Assembly (NCBI RefSeq): GCF_020595095.1
Contig: NZ_JAJDOP010000001.1
Coordinates: 558,001 to 622,000, forward strand
Direction: 5' to 3'
From: Microvirga rosea
GTDB taxonomy: Bacteria; Pseudomonadota; Alphaproteobacteria; Rhizobiales; Beijerinckiaceae
DNA length: 64,000 nucleotides
Part shown: in pieces, positions 36,607 to 46,800 of the stretch
Layout: the number at the start of each line of letters is the position of its first letter
How positions within the stretch are numbered: position 1 is the stretch's first letter
The notes under the pieces: model-generated
The model's input: only the letters and a program-made list of their open reading frames with translations
Databases searched by the model: none
Told to the model about the DNA's origin: nothing
Program-made: the position numbers and the translations under genes

Positions 36607-37446
36607 ATGACCAAACGCATCGAAGCCCGTTTCGAGAAGTGCCGCAGCGAGGGCCGCGCCGCCCTCGTCACCTACGTCATGGCGGGTGATCCGGATCCCG
36701 AGACCTCGCTCCAGATCCTCAAGAGCCTGCCGAAAGCCGGCGCCGATATCGTCGAGTTCGGCCTTCCCTTCACCGATCCCATGGCCGACGGCCCGGCGAT
36801 CCAGGCGGCGGGCCTGCGCGCCCTGAAGGTCGGCCAGAACACCGTGAAGACCCTGGAGCTGATCCGCCGTTTTCGCGCTGACGATGCGGAAACGCCCGTG
36901 ATCCTCATGGGCTACTTCAACCCGATCTACACCTATGGGGTCGACCGGTTCCTGGCGGATGCCAAGGACGCGGGCATCGACGGGCTGATCGTGGTCGATC
37001 TGCCTCCCGAGGAGGACGACGAGCTTTGCCTCCCGGCTCTCAAGGCCGGACTGGCCTTCATCCGCCTCGCAACCCCCACGACCGATGACCGCCGCTTGCC
37101 GGCGGTGCTCGCCAACACGGCGGGGTTCGTTTATTACGTATCGATCACCGGCATCACCGGCGCGGCGACCCCCGATTTCGGCAAGGTCGCCACGGCGGTG
37201 GAGCGCATCAAGCGCCACACGCCCCTGCCCGTGGTCGTCGGGTTCGGGGTGAAGAGCGGCGCCCACGCGGCGGCGGTCGCGCAGGGAGCTGACGGGGTGG
37301 TCGTCGGCTCGGCGCTGATCGACGCCCTGAAGGGCACCCTCGATGCGGAAGAACGCGCCACCTCGCGTACGGTCGAGGCCGTCACCACATTGGTGAAGGA
37401 ATTGAGCGAGGGCGTGCGTTCGGTGGCAAAGCGCGCGGCGGCATAA
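36607..37446 (+). CDS. trpA: tryptophan synthase alpha chain
   Basis: A 279-residue TIM barrel that cleaves indole-3-glycerol phosphate and passes indole to TrpB. The catalytic pair is Glu50 in DIVEFGLPF and Asp61 in PMADGPAIQ. The phosphate loops are VGFGVKSG and [10 protein letters not shown]. The usual trpFBA order holds, but 169 bases of non-coding sequence separate trpB and trpA, with no obvious terminator. Confidence 0.96.
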   Translation: MTKRIEARFEKCRSEGRAALVTYVMAGDPDPETSLQILKSLPKAGADIVEFGLPFTDPMADGPAIQAAGLRALKVGQNTVKTLELIRRFRADDAETPVILMGYFNPIYTYGVDRFLADAKDAGIDGLIVVDLPPEEDDELCLPALKAGLAFIRLATPTTDDRRLPAVLANTAGFVYYVSITGITGAATPDFGKVATAVERIKRHTPLPVVVGFGVKSGAHAAAVAQGADGVVVGSALIDALKGTLDAEERATSRTVEAVTTLVKELSEGVRSVAKRAAA

Positions 37447-37492
37447 CATTCGGACGTCGGGTCGGGCTTAACGCGCGGCCATTCACGTCCTG

Positions 37493-37531
37493 CCACGCCG
37501 GAAGGCGTGGACGCCCGGAGCTGATCCGGGC
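37493..37531 (+). promoter_or_regulatory. paired hairpins in the accD leader
   Basis: CCACGCC (37493-37499) pairs with GGCGTGG (37504-37510) around GGAA. Two bases later GCCCGGA (37513-37519) pairs with TCCGGGC (37525-37531) around GCTGA. Both stems are perfect 7-mers, and the second ends 21 bases before the accD ATG, so they sit in the 5' untranslated region. Neither is followed by a T-tract. Confidence 0.5.
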
Positions 37532-37552
37532 ACGGCGAAAGGGTTTGAAGTC

Positions 37553-38413
37553 ATGAACTGGATTTCCGAAGTCGTCCGTCCGAAGATCAAGACGCTCTTC
37601 AAGCGCGAGACGCCGGACAACCTCTGGATCAAGTGCCCGGATACGGGGCAGGTGGTGTTCCACAAGGACGTGGAGGCGAACCAGTGGGTCATCCCCGGCT
37701 CCAACCACCACATGCGGATTTCCGCCACCCAGCGCCTGGGCCTCATGTTCGACGGTGGAACCTGGCTCGATGTGGCGCTGCCCGAAGTGGCCGTCGATCC
37801 GCTGAAATTCCGCGACGAGAAGCGCTATGTGGACCGCCTGAAGGACGCCCGGGCCAAGACCGGGCAGCAGGATGCGTTCAAGGTGGGCTTCGGCCGGGTC
37901 GAGGATGTGCCGATGACCATCGCGGTGCAGGATTTCGGCTTCATGGGCGGCTCCCTCGGCATGGCGGCCGGCGAGGCCTTCGTGAAGGGTGCCGAGACGG
38001 CACTTGAAAAGAAGACGCCTTACGTTCTTTTCGCGGGTTCGGGCGGGGCCCGTATGCAGGAGGGTATCCTGTCCCTCATGCAGATGCCCCGCACCACCGT
38101 GGCGGTCCGGCGTCTGCGCGATGCGCGGCTGCCCTATGTGGTCGTGCTCACGAACCCGACCACGGGCGGCGTGACGGCGTCTTATGCGATGCTCGGCGAC
38201 GTCCATCTGGCGGAGCCTGGCGCGCTCATTGGCTTTGCCGGCCCCCGGGTCATCGAGCAGACCATTCGCGAAAAGCTTCCCGACGGCTTCCAGCGCGCGG
38301 AATATCTCAAGGACCACGGCATGGTGGACATGGTCGTGCACCGGCATGAGCTGAAGCCCACCATTGCGCGGCTGTCACGCATTCTGACCAAGACGCCGGC
38401 CCAGGCGGCCTGA
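37553..38413 (+). CDS. accD: acetyl-CoA carboxylase carboxyltransferase beta subunit
   Basis: A 286-residue subunit that, with AccA, moves the carboxyl group from biotin to acetyl-CoA for fatty-acid synthesis. The crotonase-type core has [26 protein letters not shown] and [13 protein letters not shown]. The N-terminal zinc ribbon of E. coli AccD needs four cysteines; here the region reads [13 protein letters not shown] and [13 protein letters not shown], so only one remains. As I recall, rhizobial AccD proteins share this loss, so the enzyme is probably functional without zinc. AAAGGG precedes the ATG. folC follows by 16 bases. Confidence 0.95.
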   Translation: MNWISEVVRPKIKTLFKRETPDNLWIKCPDTGQVVFHKDVEANQWVIPGSNHHMRISATQRLGLMFDGGTWLDVALPEVAVDPLKFRDEKRYVDRLKDARAKTGQQDAFKVGFGRVEDVPMTIAVQDFGFMGGSLGMAAGEAFVKGAETALEKKTPYVLFAGSGGARMQEGILSLMQMPRTTVAVRRLRDARLPYVVVLTNPTTGGVTASYAMLGDVHLAEPGALIGFAGPRVIEQTIREKLPDGFQRAEYLKDHGMVDMVVHRHELKPTIARLSRILTKTPAQAA

Positions 38414-38429
38414 TCGGGAAAACGCAGGG

Positions 38430-39755
38430 ATGGATTCCTCCGATGCGCTGATCGCGCGCTTTCTCGCCCTGCACCCGAAGACCATCGATTTGTCGCTCGG
38501 GCGCATCCAGAAGCTGCTGGCCCAGCTCGGCCACCCCGAGCGGCGCCTGCCCCCCGTGATCCACGTGGCAGGCACCAACGGCAAGGGCTCGACCATCGCG
38601 TTCATGCGGGCGATCCTGGAAAGCGCCGGGCTCGCGGTTCATGTTTATACCTCGCCTCATCTGGTGCGCTTCCACGAGCGTATCCGCCTCGGCCGGCTCG
38701 GTGGCGGGCGCTATGTGGAGGAAGACCGCTTGGTCGAGGCCCTGCGTCGCTGCGAGAAGGTCAACGCGGGTGCGCCGATCACCGTCTTCGAGATCACGAC
38801 AGCGGCGGCACTTCTGCTGTTTTCCGAAGAGCCGGCGGATGTGCTGCTCCTGGAAGTCGGCCTTGGCGGTCGCTTTGATGCCACCAACGTCATCGACGCG
38901 CCTGCGGCCGCCGTGGTCACCTCCATTGGTCATGACCATGCGGAATATCTCGGCACGACCCTCGAAGGCATCGCTCGGGAAAAGGCCGGCATCTTCAAGC
39001 GCGGCTGTCCCGCCGTGATCGCCGCGCAGGATTATGTTGCTGCTGACGACACGTTGCGCGACGAGGCCGAGCGGGTCGGCGCTTCACCGGTCCTTGTCGG
39101 CTCGCAGGATTTCTCCGTTCATGAGGAGGGAGGGCGGCTCGTCTATCAGGACGAGAAGGGCCTTCTCGATCTGCCGCGTCCCAAACTCGTCGGGCGCCAT
39201 CAGTACATCAATGCCGGAACGGCCATCGCGGCCCTGCGCGCGGCGGGCTTCGACCGGTTCGAGACCTCGGCTTTCGAGGCCGGGCTCGCCCGGGCGGAAT
39301 GGCCCGGGCGGCTCCAGCGCCTTTCCAAGGGCCGCCTGCCGGAGATCGCCCCGGAGGGCTGTGAGCTTTGGCTCGATGGAGGCCATAATGCCGACGGTGG
39401 CCGGGTCCTCGCCGCCGCCATGGCGGACCGAAGCGAAAGCTCCGATGTGCCGCTGGTCCTCATCACCGGCATGCTCGGAACGAAGGATTCGGGAGCCTTC
39501 TTCCGGAATTTCGTGGGCCTTGCCCGTGAGGTAATCGCCGTGCCGATCCCGGGCCAGATCGCCGCCCGCCCGGCGGAAGAAGTCGCAAGCATCGCCGAAA
39601 GCGTCGGCCTGACGGTTTCCACGAAAGCCAGCGTCGAGGCGGCCCTGGCCTCCTTGCACGATTATGTCTGGGACCGCCCGCCCCGGATCTTGATCTGCGG
39701 CTCGCTCTACCTCGCCGGCGAAGTCCTGGCGGCCAACGGAACACTGCCGGAATAA
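38430..39755 (+). CDS. folC: bifunctional folylpolyglutamate synthase/dihydrofolate synthase
   Basis: A 441-residue Mur-ligase-like enzyme that adds glutamate to dihydropteroate and tetrahydrofolates. The P-loop is HVAGTNGKGST at about residues 47-57. Family motifs TSPHLVRFHERI, EVGLGGRFDATNVI and SIGHDHAEYLG follow. Length is normal. The accD-folC pair is conserved in many proteobacteria. Transcription runs into a palindromic repeat and then a leftward terminator belonging to trxA. Confidence 0.95.
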   Translation: MDSSDALIARFLALHPKTIDLSLGRIQKLLAQLGHPERRLPPVIHVAGTNGKGSTIAFMRAILESAGLAVHVYTSPHLVRFHERIRLGRLGGGRYVEEDRLVEALRRCEKVNAGAPITVFEITTAAALLLFSEEPADVLLLEVGLGGRFDATNVIDAPAAAVVTSIGHDHAEYLGTTLEGIAREKAGIFKRGCPAVIAAQDYVAADDTLRDEAERVGASPVLVGSQDFSVHEEGGRLVYQDEKGLLDLPRPKLVGRHQYINAGTAIAALRAAGFDRFETSAFEAGLARAEWPGRLQRLSKGRLPEIAPEGCELWLDGGHNADGGRVLAAAMADRSESSDVPLVLITGMLGTKDSGAFFRNFVGLAREVIAVPIPGQIAARPAEEVASIAESVGLTVSTKASVEAALASLHDYVWDRPPRILICGSLYLAGEVLAANGTLPE

Positions 39756-39768
39756 CAGCGCCCCTCTC

Positions 39769-39911
39769 GTCATTCCGGGGCGAGCAGAGCGAGAGCCCGG
39801 AACCCATATCCGCTCACGGTTCGAGATAAGGCACTACGGCAACCGTTGCGTCTTTTCCGGGATCCTCAGCGGCTCTGGGTTCCGGGCGCCGCTGCGCGGC
39901 CCTGGAATGAC
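39769..39911. repeat. palindromic dispersed repeat, copy 4
   Basis: 143 bp starting GTCATTCCGGGGCG 13 bases after the folC stop and ending CCTGGAATGAC. Inner arms are GGAACCCATA and CTGGGTTCC. The linker shares GTTGCGTCTTTTCC with copy 2. It lies between the ends of convergent transcription units. Confidence 0.9.
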
Positions 39912-39920
39912 GAGAGCTGC

Positions 39921-39949
39921 GAAAAAGGGGCCCTTCAAGGCCCCTTTTC
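39921..39949 (-). terminator. terminator after trxA
   Basis: AAAAGGGGCC (39923-39932) pairs with GGCCCCTTTT (39939-39948) around CTTCAA. On the minus strand the stem is followed by TTTTTC. It is 23 bases past the trxA stop. Confidence 0.9.
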
Positions 39950-39971
39950 ACATTCCGGTGAGACGGGATGA

Positions 39972-40292
39972 TCAGGCCGAGGCCTGGATCCACTTGGCGA
40001 GGTCGCCCTTCGGGGCGGCGCCGATCTTCTGGGCCACGACCTTGCCGTCCTTGAACATCATCAGGGCCGGGATCGACCGGATGCCGAGCTGAGATGAAAT
40101 CTGCGGATTCTCGTCGACGTTCAGCTTCGCGATCTTCACCTTGCCGGCCATCTCGTTGGAGATTTCCTCAAGAGCCGGGCCGATCATGCGGCAGGGGCCG
40201 CACCATTCCGCCCAGAAGTCGACCACGACGGGCTCGGAGGAATTCAGGACGTCCTGCGAGAAGCTCGCGTCGGTTACCTTCACGGTCGCCAT
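39972..40292 (-). CDS. trxA: thioredoxin 1
   Basis: A 106-residue thioredoxin, the general protein disulfide reductant fed by thioredoxin reductase. The active site is WCGPC with Cys31 and Cys34, preceded by [18 protein letters not shown] carries the cis-proline. Length and motifs are standard. It is the last gene of the leftward divL-to-trxA block, 111 bases after addA, so it may also have its own promoter. The addA-trxA order is conserved in Hyphomicrobiales. Confidence 0.97.
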   Translation of the reverse strand: MATVKVTDASFSQDVLNSSEPVVVDFWAEWCGPCRMIGPALEEISNEMAGKVKIAKLNVDENPQISSQLGIRSIPALMMFKDGKVVAQKIGAAPKGDLAKWIQASA

Positions 40293-40403
40293 ACCATCAC
40301 CTTTGTCATTTCAGCGCGACTCAGCTGCGAGCCGCTCGACGATTCCATCAAGGTAGGAACGGCCCAGGACGGAATCAAGCAACGGCATCGCGCCGGTCAC
40401 AGG

Positions 40404-43400
40404 TCATGCGGCCACTATGGTTAGTACTTGGTTCATGTCGGCCTCCAACATCTCGTGGATGACCGGCCCCGCGGTCCAGACCAGAAAGGCTCGGACGGTC
40501 TTGTCGGGATAGATCTCCTGCAGCAGCCGCCGGTAGAGGGCGAGCTGGGCCACATAGGATTGCGGCGGCGCCTGGCCCGGCCGTGGCGGGCGCGCCGTGG
40601 TTTTGAAATCGGCCACCAGGACCTGTGTGTCGAGCACGGCCAGGCGGTCGATCTGGCCCGACACCATCACGGGCCCGTCCGGCCCCTCGATCCGCCCCGC
40701 GATCGGCGCCTCCGCCCGGGAGCCGGGGCCGAACAGGGGGCTGATCGCCTCGTGGTCCAGCACGCCCAGGGCATGGGCAACGATGGCCTCGCGCAGCTCT
40801 TCCGGAAGGCGCGGCGCACGCGCCTTCACATAGGCGCGGGCCATCGCCTCCCTGTGGTCTCGCGGCAGGGCCGGAAGGCGCTCCAGAAGCGTATGGATCA
40901 GAGTGCCGCGCAGCCGCGCGTCCGGCGCATAGGGACCATCCCCGGGCCGGGTCATCCGATCCGCCGCCCCAAGGGCGCTGGACGGCCTGATCGGCGGCAG
41001 GGGCTCGGGCTCCGGGGGCGCTTCCTGGCCCAGCCATGGGGGAACGTCTTCGGGAGCAAGCCGGTCAGCATCGTCGAGATCGGCCGCCAAGCCCGCCGCG
41101 CTGTCCTGCCAGAGAACCAGGGGCTCGAATGGGGAGGCGGGGAGTTCCTTGCCGTGATTGGCCGCAAGCCATCCCCGGCGCACCATCTCGCACCAGGCTT
41201 CCTGCGGCGAGTTCTTATGGCCGGTCAGGAAGGGAGCGATCACCAGGCGGTCCTTGGCCCGGGTCATGGCCACGTAGAGAAGACGATTGTGCTCCTCCAG
41301 ACCCTTGGCATGAAGAGCTTCCCGCGCTGCCTCCGTCGCCGCGCAATCGGAATTTTTCGCAGGCGCCCAGACAGGCACGGACTTGCCGCCTACGGGGAGC
41401 TGCAGCAGGGGTGGATCGCGGCCGAGCACGTCGCAGCCGTCGATCAGGATCACCAGCGGCGCTTCCAGGCCCTTGGCGCCGTGCACCGTCATCACCCGCA
41501 CTTCGTTGTTGGTCGAATCGAGATCGCGCTTGATCGTGTGGGAGGCGGATTCGAACCGGTTCAGGAACACGGTGAGGGAAGGGGTCTCGCTCTGTTCCGA
41601 CTGGTGGGCGAAGCACAGGAAGGCATCGATGGCGTCTCCCGCCTCGCTGCCGAGACGAGAGACCAGCTTGGCGCGCCCCCCCATGGGGCCGAGAAGCGTG
41701 GCAAAGAAACCGAACGGCCCATGAACCCGGGCGAGGCCTCGCCATGCCCCGAGCGCATCGAGGCCGCGCAGGGCCGCCTTGTCGCCCTCCTGCGCGTGAC
41801 GGCCCAGTGCCGTTACGAGAGACTCGTCATCCGCCCGTCTCGCCGCAATGCGGATCAGGTCGTCGTCCGTGAGCCCGACGAGAGGTGACTTGAGGGCCGT
41901 CGCCAAGGTCAGATCGTCCTCGGGCAGCAGGGCCGCGCGCCCGGCGGCCACAAGATCGAGGACGGCGATATGCTCACCGATATTGAGCCGGTCGGCGCCC
42001 GCAACCGGTACGCCCGCCTCCTTGAGGGCGCGGATCACGGCCTCGAACGCCGCTCCGCGCTTGCGCACGAGCACCAGGATGTCGCCGGCCTTCCAGCGGC
42101 GGCCGCGTTCGTCGCCCTTCATGGTCCAGGTCTGCACGGCCTTTGCGATCCGGCGGGCGACCATGACGGGGGGAGCCTGCTGTTCCTGCGCATCGAGCGG
42201 CAGGACCCAGGCTTCCGGTTCTTCTTCGTCCGCCGGGGTTTCCGTCGGCCAGAGCTCCACCTGGCCCGGCGCATGGGGACGGGCGGTTTCATGCACGGTG
42301 CCGATCGCCTTGTCTTCGAAGGACAACCCCTTGAAGTTTTCCGCGACCGAGAAGGTAGCATCGACCGCCGAGAGGACCGCGCGGGTCGAGCGGAACGAGA
42401 CGGTGAGGCGGACATCCTCGAACGCCAGTTCGGCGGCCGCGACCTTGCGGGCCCAGGCCTGCCGGCTTTCCTCGAATTCCTGCGGGGCGGCCCCCTGGAA
42501 GCCATAAATCGACTGCTTCGGATCGCCGACCGCAAAGAGGGTGCGAATGTGCTTCCCGCGCGCGCCTTGGCCCGCCGTGAAATCCTCGGTGATCTTGCGC
42601 AGAATCTCCCACTGCTCCGGGTTGGTGTCCTGCGCCTCGTCGACCAGCACGTGGTCGATGCCGCGATCGAGCTTGTAGAGGATCCAGCCGGCGTCGTGAC
42701 GGGACAAGAGCGTCAGGGTCTTGTCGATCAGATCCTGGAAATCGAGAGCGCCATAGCGGGCTTTCGCCCGCTCCACGCGCGCACCGATTTCAGCCGCGAG
42801 GGTAAAGAGCGCCGTCGTGCGCTCCAGGGCGCGGGCCGCCTTGCGCTTGTCCATGAGACGCCAGATCCGCGCCTGCTCGTCAAGCAGCCGCTCCTTCAGG
42901 GCGGGGTCGACGGATTTCGTGACGAGACGCGATTCCGCGCGCGGGGTGTTGTCGGATTCCTTGAGGAAAACCGCCAGATAATGACGGAGACGATCTGCGG
43001 AATCCTGCGCTTCCGATGCGGCGATGAAGGAGGCGGCGCGCTCCTGATCGGTCGCCTTTCCGCGCAGAAGCTCTTGAATGATGCCAGGCCATCCCGCCGG
43101 CGACAGCCCATCCTCCAGCATGTGATGCTCGATGACGGCAGCGGTTTCATCGGGCTTGAGACCAAGCGCCGTGCGAACCCGGGCAAGGCCTCCCGCGAGG
43201 CCGCCGGGATCCTGCCAGAAGGCCTTGCAGCGCAGGGCTGAATTGAGCGCATCCGACAACGCTTCGCCCGCCGCTTCCGTGCTGATGACCGCAAGGGCTT
43301 CGTTCAATTCCGGATAATCACCGCTCGCAGCATCGGCCAGCACATTGGCGGTTTCCTGCGCCAGCATCTCATCCGTCTGGCTTTCGTCGAGCACCGCAAA

Positions 43401-43841
43401 GCGCGCCGGCACGTTGGCCTCGAAGGGCGCGAGATGAAGAATCCGTTCGCAGAAGGCGTGGATGGTGTCGATCTTGAGGCCGCCCGGCGTTTCGACGGCG
43501 CGTGCGAACAGGGTGCGGGCGAGGCGCAACTGCTCCCGGTTCGGGCGATGTCCTTCGAGCTCCGTCAGCTCCGCGATCAAACTCTCGTCATCAAGCGTCA
43601 CCCACTTGCCGAGGCGCTCGAACACCCGGATCGCCATGTTGGCGGCGGCGGCTTTCGTGAAGGTCAGGCAGAGGATCCGTCCCGGCGGCGAGCCCGCGAG
43701 CAGAAGGCGCACGACACGATCGGTCAGAACCTTCGTCTTTCCCGCGCCGGCATTGGCCGACACCCAGGCAGAGGCGCGCGGATCGGCGGCGCGGCGTTGT
43801 GCGTCCTTCGTGTATTCGGGAATGACGAGGTCGAGGCTCAT
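40404..43841 (-). CDS. addA: double-strand break repair helicase AddA
   Basis: A 1145-residue UvrD-like helicase-nuclease subunit of AddAB, which processes DNA ends for RecA recombination (the alphaproteobacterial counterpart of RecBCD). Walker A is ANAGAGKT at residues 29-36. Motif II is DHVLVDEAQDTNPEQW, and VRVMTVHGAKGLEAPLVIL is a late helicase motif. A RecB-type nuclease lies at the C-terminus with LVADFKTTARPP. ATG 43841 overlaps the addB stop (ATGA), which fixes the start and implies translational coupling. The longer frame from 43880 is not needed. Confidence 0.96.
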   Translation of the reverse strand: MSLDLVIPEYTKDAQRRAADPRASAWVSANAGAGKTKVLTDRVVRLLLAGSPPGRILCLTFTKAAAANMAIRVFERLGKWVTLDDESLIAELTELEGHRPNREQLRLARTLFARAVETPGGLKIDTIHAFCERILHLAPFEANVPARFAVLDESQTDEMLAQETANVLADAASGDYPELNEALAVISTEAAGEALSDALNSALRCKAFWQDPGGLAGGLARVRTALGLKPDETAAVIEHHMLEDGLSPAGWPGIIQELLRGKATDQERAASFIAASEAQDSADRLRHYLAVFLKESDNTPRAESRLVTKSVDPALKERLLDEQARIWRLMDKRKAARALERTTALFTLAAEIGARVERAKARYGALDFQDLIDKTLTLLSRHDAGWILYKLDRGIDHVLVDEAQDTNPEQWEILRKITEDFTAGQGARGKHIRTLFAVGDPKQSIYGFQGAAPQEFEESRQAWARKVAAAELAFEDVRLTVSFRSTRAVLSAVDATFSVAENFKGLSFEDKAIGTVHETARPHAPGQVELWPTETPADEEEPEAWVLPLDAQEQQAPPVMVARRIAKAVQTWTMKGDERGRRWKAGDILVLVRKRGAAFEAVIRALKEAGVPVAGADRLNIGEHIAVLDLVAAGRAALLPEDDLTLATALKSPLVGLTDDDLIRIAARRADDESLVTALGRHAQEGDKAALRGLDALGAWRGLARVHGPFGFFATLLGPMGGRAKLVSRLGSEAGDAIDAFLCFAHQSEQSETPSLTVFLNRFESASHTIKRDLDSTNNEVRVMTVHGAKGLEAPLVILIDGCDVLGRDPPLLQLPVGGKSVPVWAPAKNSDCAATEAAREALHAKGLEEHNRLLYVAMTRAKDRLVIAPFLTGHKNSPQEAWCEMVRRGWLAANHGKELPASPFEPLVLWQDSAAGLAADLDDADRLAPEDVPPWLGQEAPPEPEPLPPIRPSSALGAADRMTRPGDGPYAPDARLRGTLIHTLLERLPALPRDHREAMARAYVKARAPRLPEELREAIVAHALGVLDHEAISPLFGPGSRAEAPIAGRIEGPDGPVMVSGQIDRLAVLDTQVLVADFKTTARPPRPGQAPPQSYVAQLALYRRLLQEIYPDKTVRAFLVWTAGPVIHEMLEADMNQVLTIVAA

Positions 43842-46800
43842 TCGAAGCCCTCCCCGCCGCCATTGCTGGCAAGGGACCATTCCTTCACACGGGCGAGATG
43901 ATCGTATTCCGAAAACCGCCGCGCATATTTCGGGAACGGGCGCGAAACGTAAGGCGTCTCGCCTTTGGCATAGCGGGCAATCATGCCTTCGAAGCGACGG
44001 CGGTGTTCCTCGACGATCTCGGCATTGGTGCGCGTTTCATCCCGTCCCGGCTTGATCTCCCGCTCCTTGAGCGGCTCCCGCCCACCCGTGGTGTGGATGT
44101 AAACGAGATCGGGCGTGTCTTTCGCGATCGGCAGGCCCTTGAAGGCACCGCGCATCAGCATCATCGCCTCGAGAGTCAGCTGAGGCGAGAAGCCCGCATA
44201 AACCTCGCGCACGCCCGGCGGCTGGCCGGTTTTGAAATCGATGATGGTGAACCCGCCGTCGCGGCGGTGCTCGATCCGGTCGGCGCGGGCGCGCAGGGTG
44301 AAGATTGCCCCGTCGGGAAGCGGTATCGCCAGCGCACCCGAGCGTTCGGGATAGATTTCCATAAGGCCCGGGCGCCGGGTTCTTTCCCAATCCACGAACG
44401 CGGTGGCGAGCCGCGTGAAGCGCGGCCACCATTCGGCATAGAGTTCCGGAAACGCCTCTTCGATGCCCGCGAAGGCATCCGCGCCCCGGCCGAGCAGATC
44501 CTCCAAGGCCAGTTCAGGAAGCGCGCGCGGATAATCCTTGGCGAATGTGCCGAGAACCTCGTGGATGATCGTTCCCCGATCGGCCGCGGTGGGCGCCACG
44601 GCAACGGCGTCGAGAGCATCCAGCTTGAGGATGTGGCGGGCGAAGATCGAATAAGGATCGCGCAGGAGGATCTCGACCTCCGTAACGCTCAATGTACGCG
44701 GGAAAAGAGCCGGATCCGGCATCGGGCGCGGACGCGCGAGAGGCACTGCGGGTGCGGGCGTATCGAGGCTGTGAGCGAGACGCCGGTAGCGCTCGCCGGT
44801 CCGCACCATCCGCTCCCAGGCTTCCCTCCCGGTGAATGCCTTCAGCCGCTGCAGAAACCGGGAGGGCACCATGGGAGAGCCGTCGCGCTTTTGCGCACGG
44901 GTGATGATGGCGTCGCGCGTTCCGAGCGCCTGCACGAAGTCATGGGCCGTCTGACCGATGCGCCGCTCAGGCGGCGCAAGACCGATCCGGGCGCGCATCG
45001 GTCGGTTGAGAAACGAGTCGGTGACCGTGCGGGGCGGCCACGTGCCTTCGTCGAGACCGCCGAGAACCACACGGTCGACCGACAGAAGCCGTGCCTCGAG
45101 AAGACCGAAGATCTTGAGGCGCCGATGGGTGGCCCGGGGCGACGGACTGAGGGTCTGCTGTTTGGCGAGAGCCGTGAAGAAGGCCGGATAATCGGCGAAG
45201 CGCCCTTGCAGGGGCTGATCCTCTTCCTTGCGGATCTCGGAATATTGCAGATCGTCGAAAAGCGCCTCCAGGGCCTCCATGGATGGCTCGCGGTCGTCCC
45301 GCTCCGCTTCTTCCGGCGGGCGGTCCGCCAGCGCCGCGATAGTCCGGCGATGGTCCTCCGTCAGGCCGATCAGGTCGAGGATATCCTCACCGCGCCGGGC
45401 CGGTATGAAATCTCCGAAGGCGATCTCCAGGCGCTGGAGAAGTTCGTCCGCCAGATCCCATTCTTCCGCCGTCAGCCGCTTGCGCGGTCTTGGCGTGCGG
45501 TGGCCTGCATCCGCCCGGTTCTGCGCCAGAGCCGCGCGCATTCCCTGGAATCCTGGTGCCGGGGCGGGGCCGCGCAGCACGCCGATTTCAAGAACGCTCG
45601 CAGCACGATCGACGGTGTCACGGGTCCATCCGAGGCGCACCAGCGGATGCGCAAGCAGTGCCAGAAGGGGCAGCGGCTTGACGTCGTCCGCCGCAGCATC
45701 CGCCGCGAGGCGGGCCAAGCGGCCTGCCGGTGTATCGGAAAGTGCAAGTCCCGCCGAATCTTCAATGGCGATCCCCCATCGCGCCAGTTCCGCCGCAACG
45801 CGGGTTGCGAGCGCGCGGTCCGGTGTCACGAGGGCGGCCGTGCGTCCGGGCTCGACCAGCGTTTCGCGTAGGGCGACAGCGATGGCGAAGGCTTCTTCCC
45901 GCTCGTCTGCGGCCTCGATCACCGTGAGATCCGCGCATCCTGCCTCCGCAAGCGCAAGTCGCTCGCCTGTCGGAATGTGCGACCATCGATCCGTGGTGGC
46001 GGCGGGCCGCAGTGCTTCGGACAGAAGACGGTTGCGCGCCTGTGCGGGCTCGGGAGCGCGTCCGAGAATGGTGATATGCGAGCGCGGCGTGCGCAGGTAC
46101 GTATCGACCAGGCGGCGCAGGGCCGCCTGCGGATGGCTGTGAACCGGATCCGTCTCGCTGTCGGCAATGTCTCCGATGGATGCCCAGCTCTCCTCGTCGA
46201 GGTCCGTATCCAGCCCCGGCAGAACGACGGCGCCCCTCGGCAGACTTGCAATGGCGGCGATCAAGGTGGCGGTCGCGGGAATCGATCCCGTGGAACCGGC
46301 AACGATCATGGGAACGTTGGGGCGATCCCGCAGGAGGCGTCTGGCTTCTGCTGCGATCAGGGCGCCGCGCCGCGCCGCCGGATCGCTGGCCTGACGCTCG
46401 CCCAGGATGCGCGGCCAGTTCTCGCTGACGATCTGGACGAAGTTGCGCGTGATCCGGAAATACTCGGAATAATCCGCATCGACCGCGCCTTCGAGAGCGT
46501 GCCAATCGATGCTTTCGGTCGTGAAGGCGTCCATCAGGCTCTCAAGATCGCCCGCGAGACTGATTGCATCGGCCGGAGAGCCCGGAACGAGGAAGGGCAC
46601 GTCGGGCCCGAGCTGCAGAAGGGTGCGATCCACCTGCGCCGACCAGCGCTGGATCAGGCGGGTCAGAATGAGGCGTCGCTCCAGCGGAGGAATGGGCGGC
46701 TTTAAGGATGCGACTTCCGCAAGCGGTGTGCCCTCGAGGCCGGTCATCTCGAATTCCGCTTCGTCCGCCTCGCCGAGGGGCACGATGCGCGGCAGCAGCT

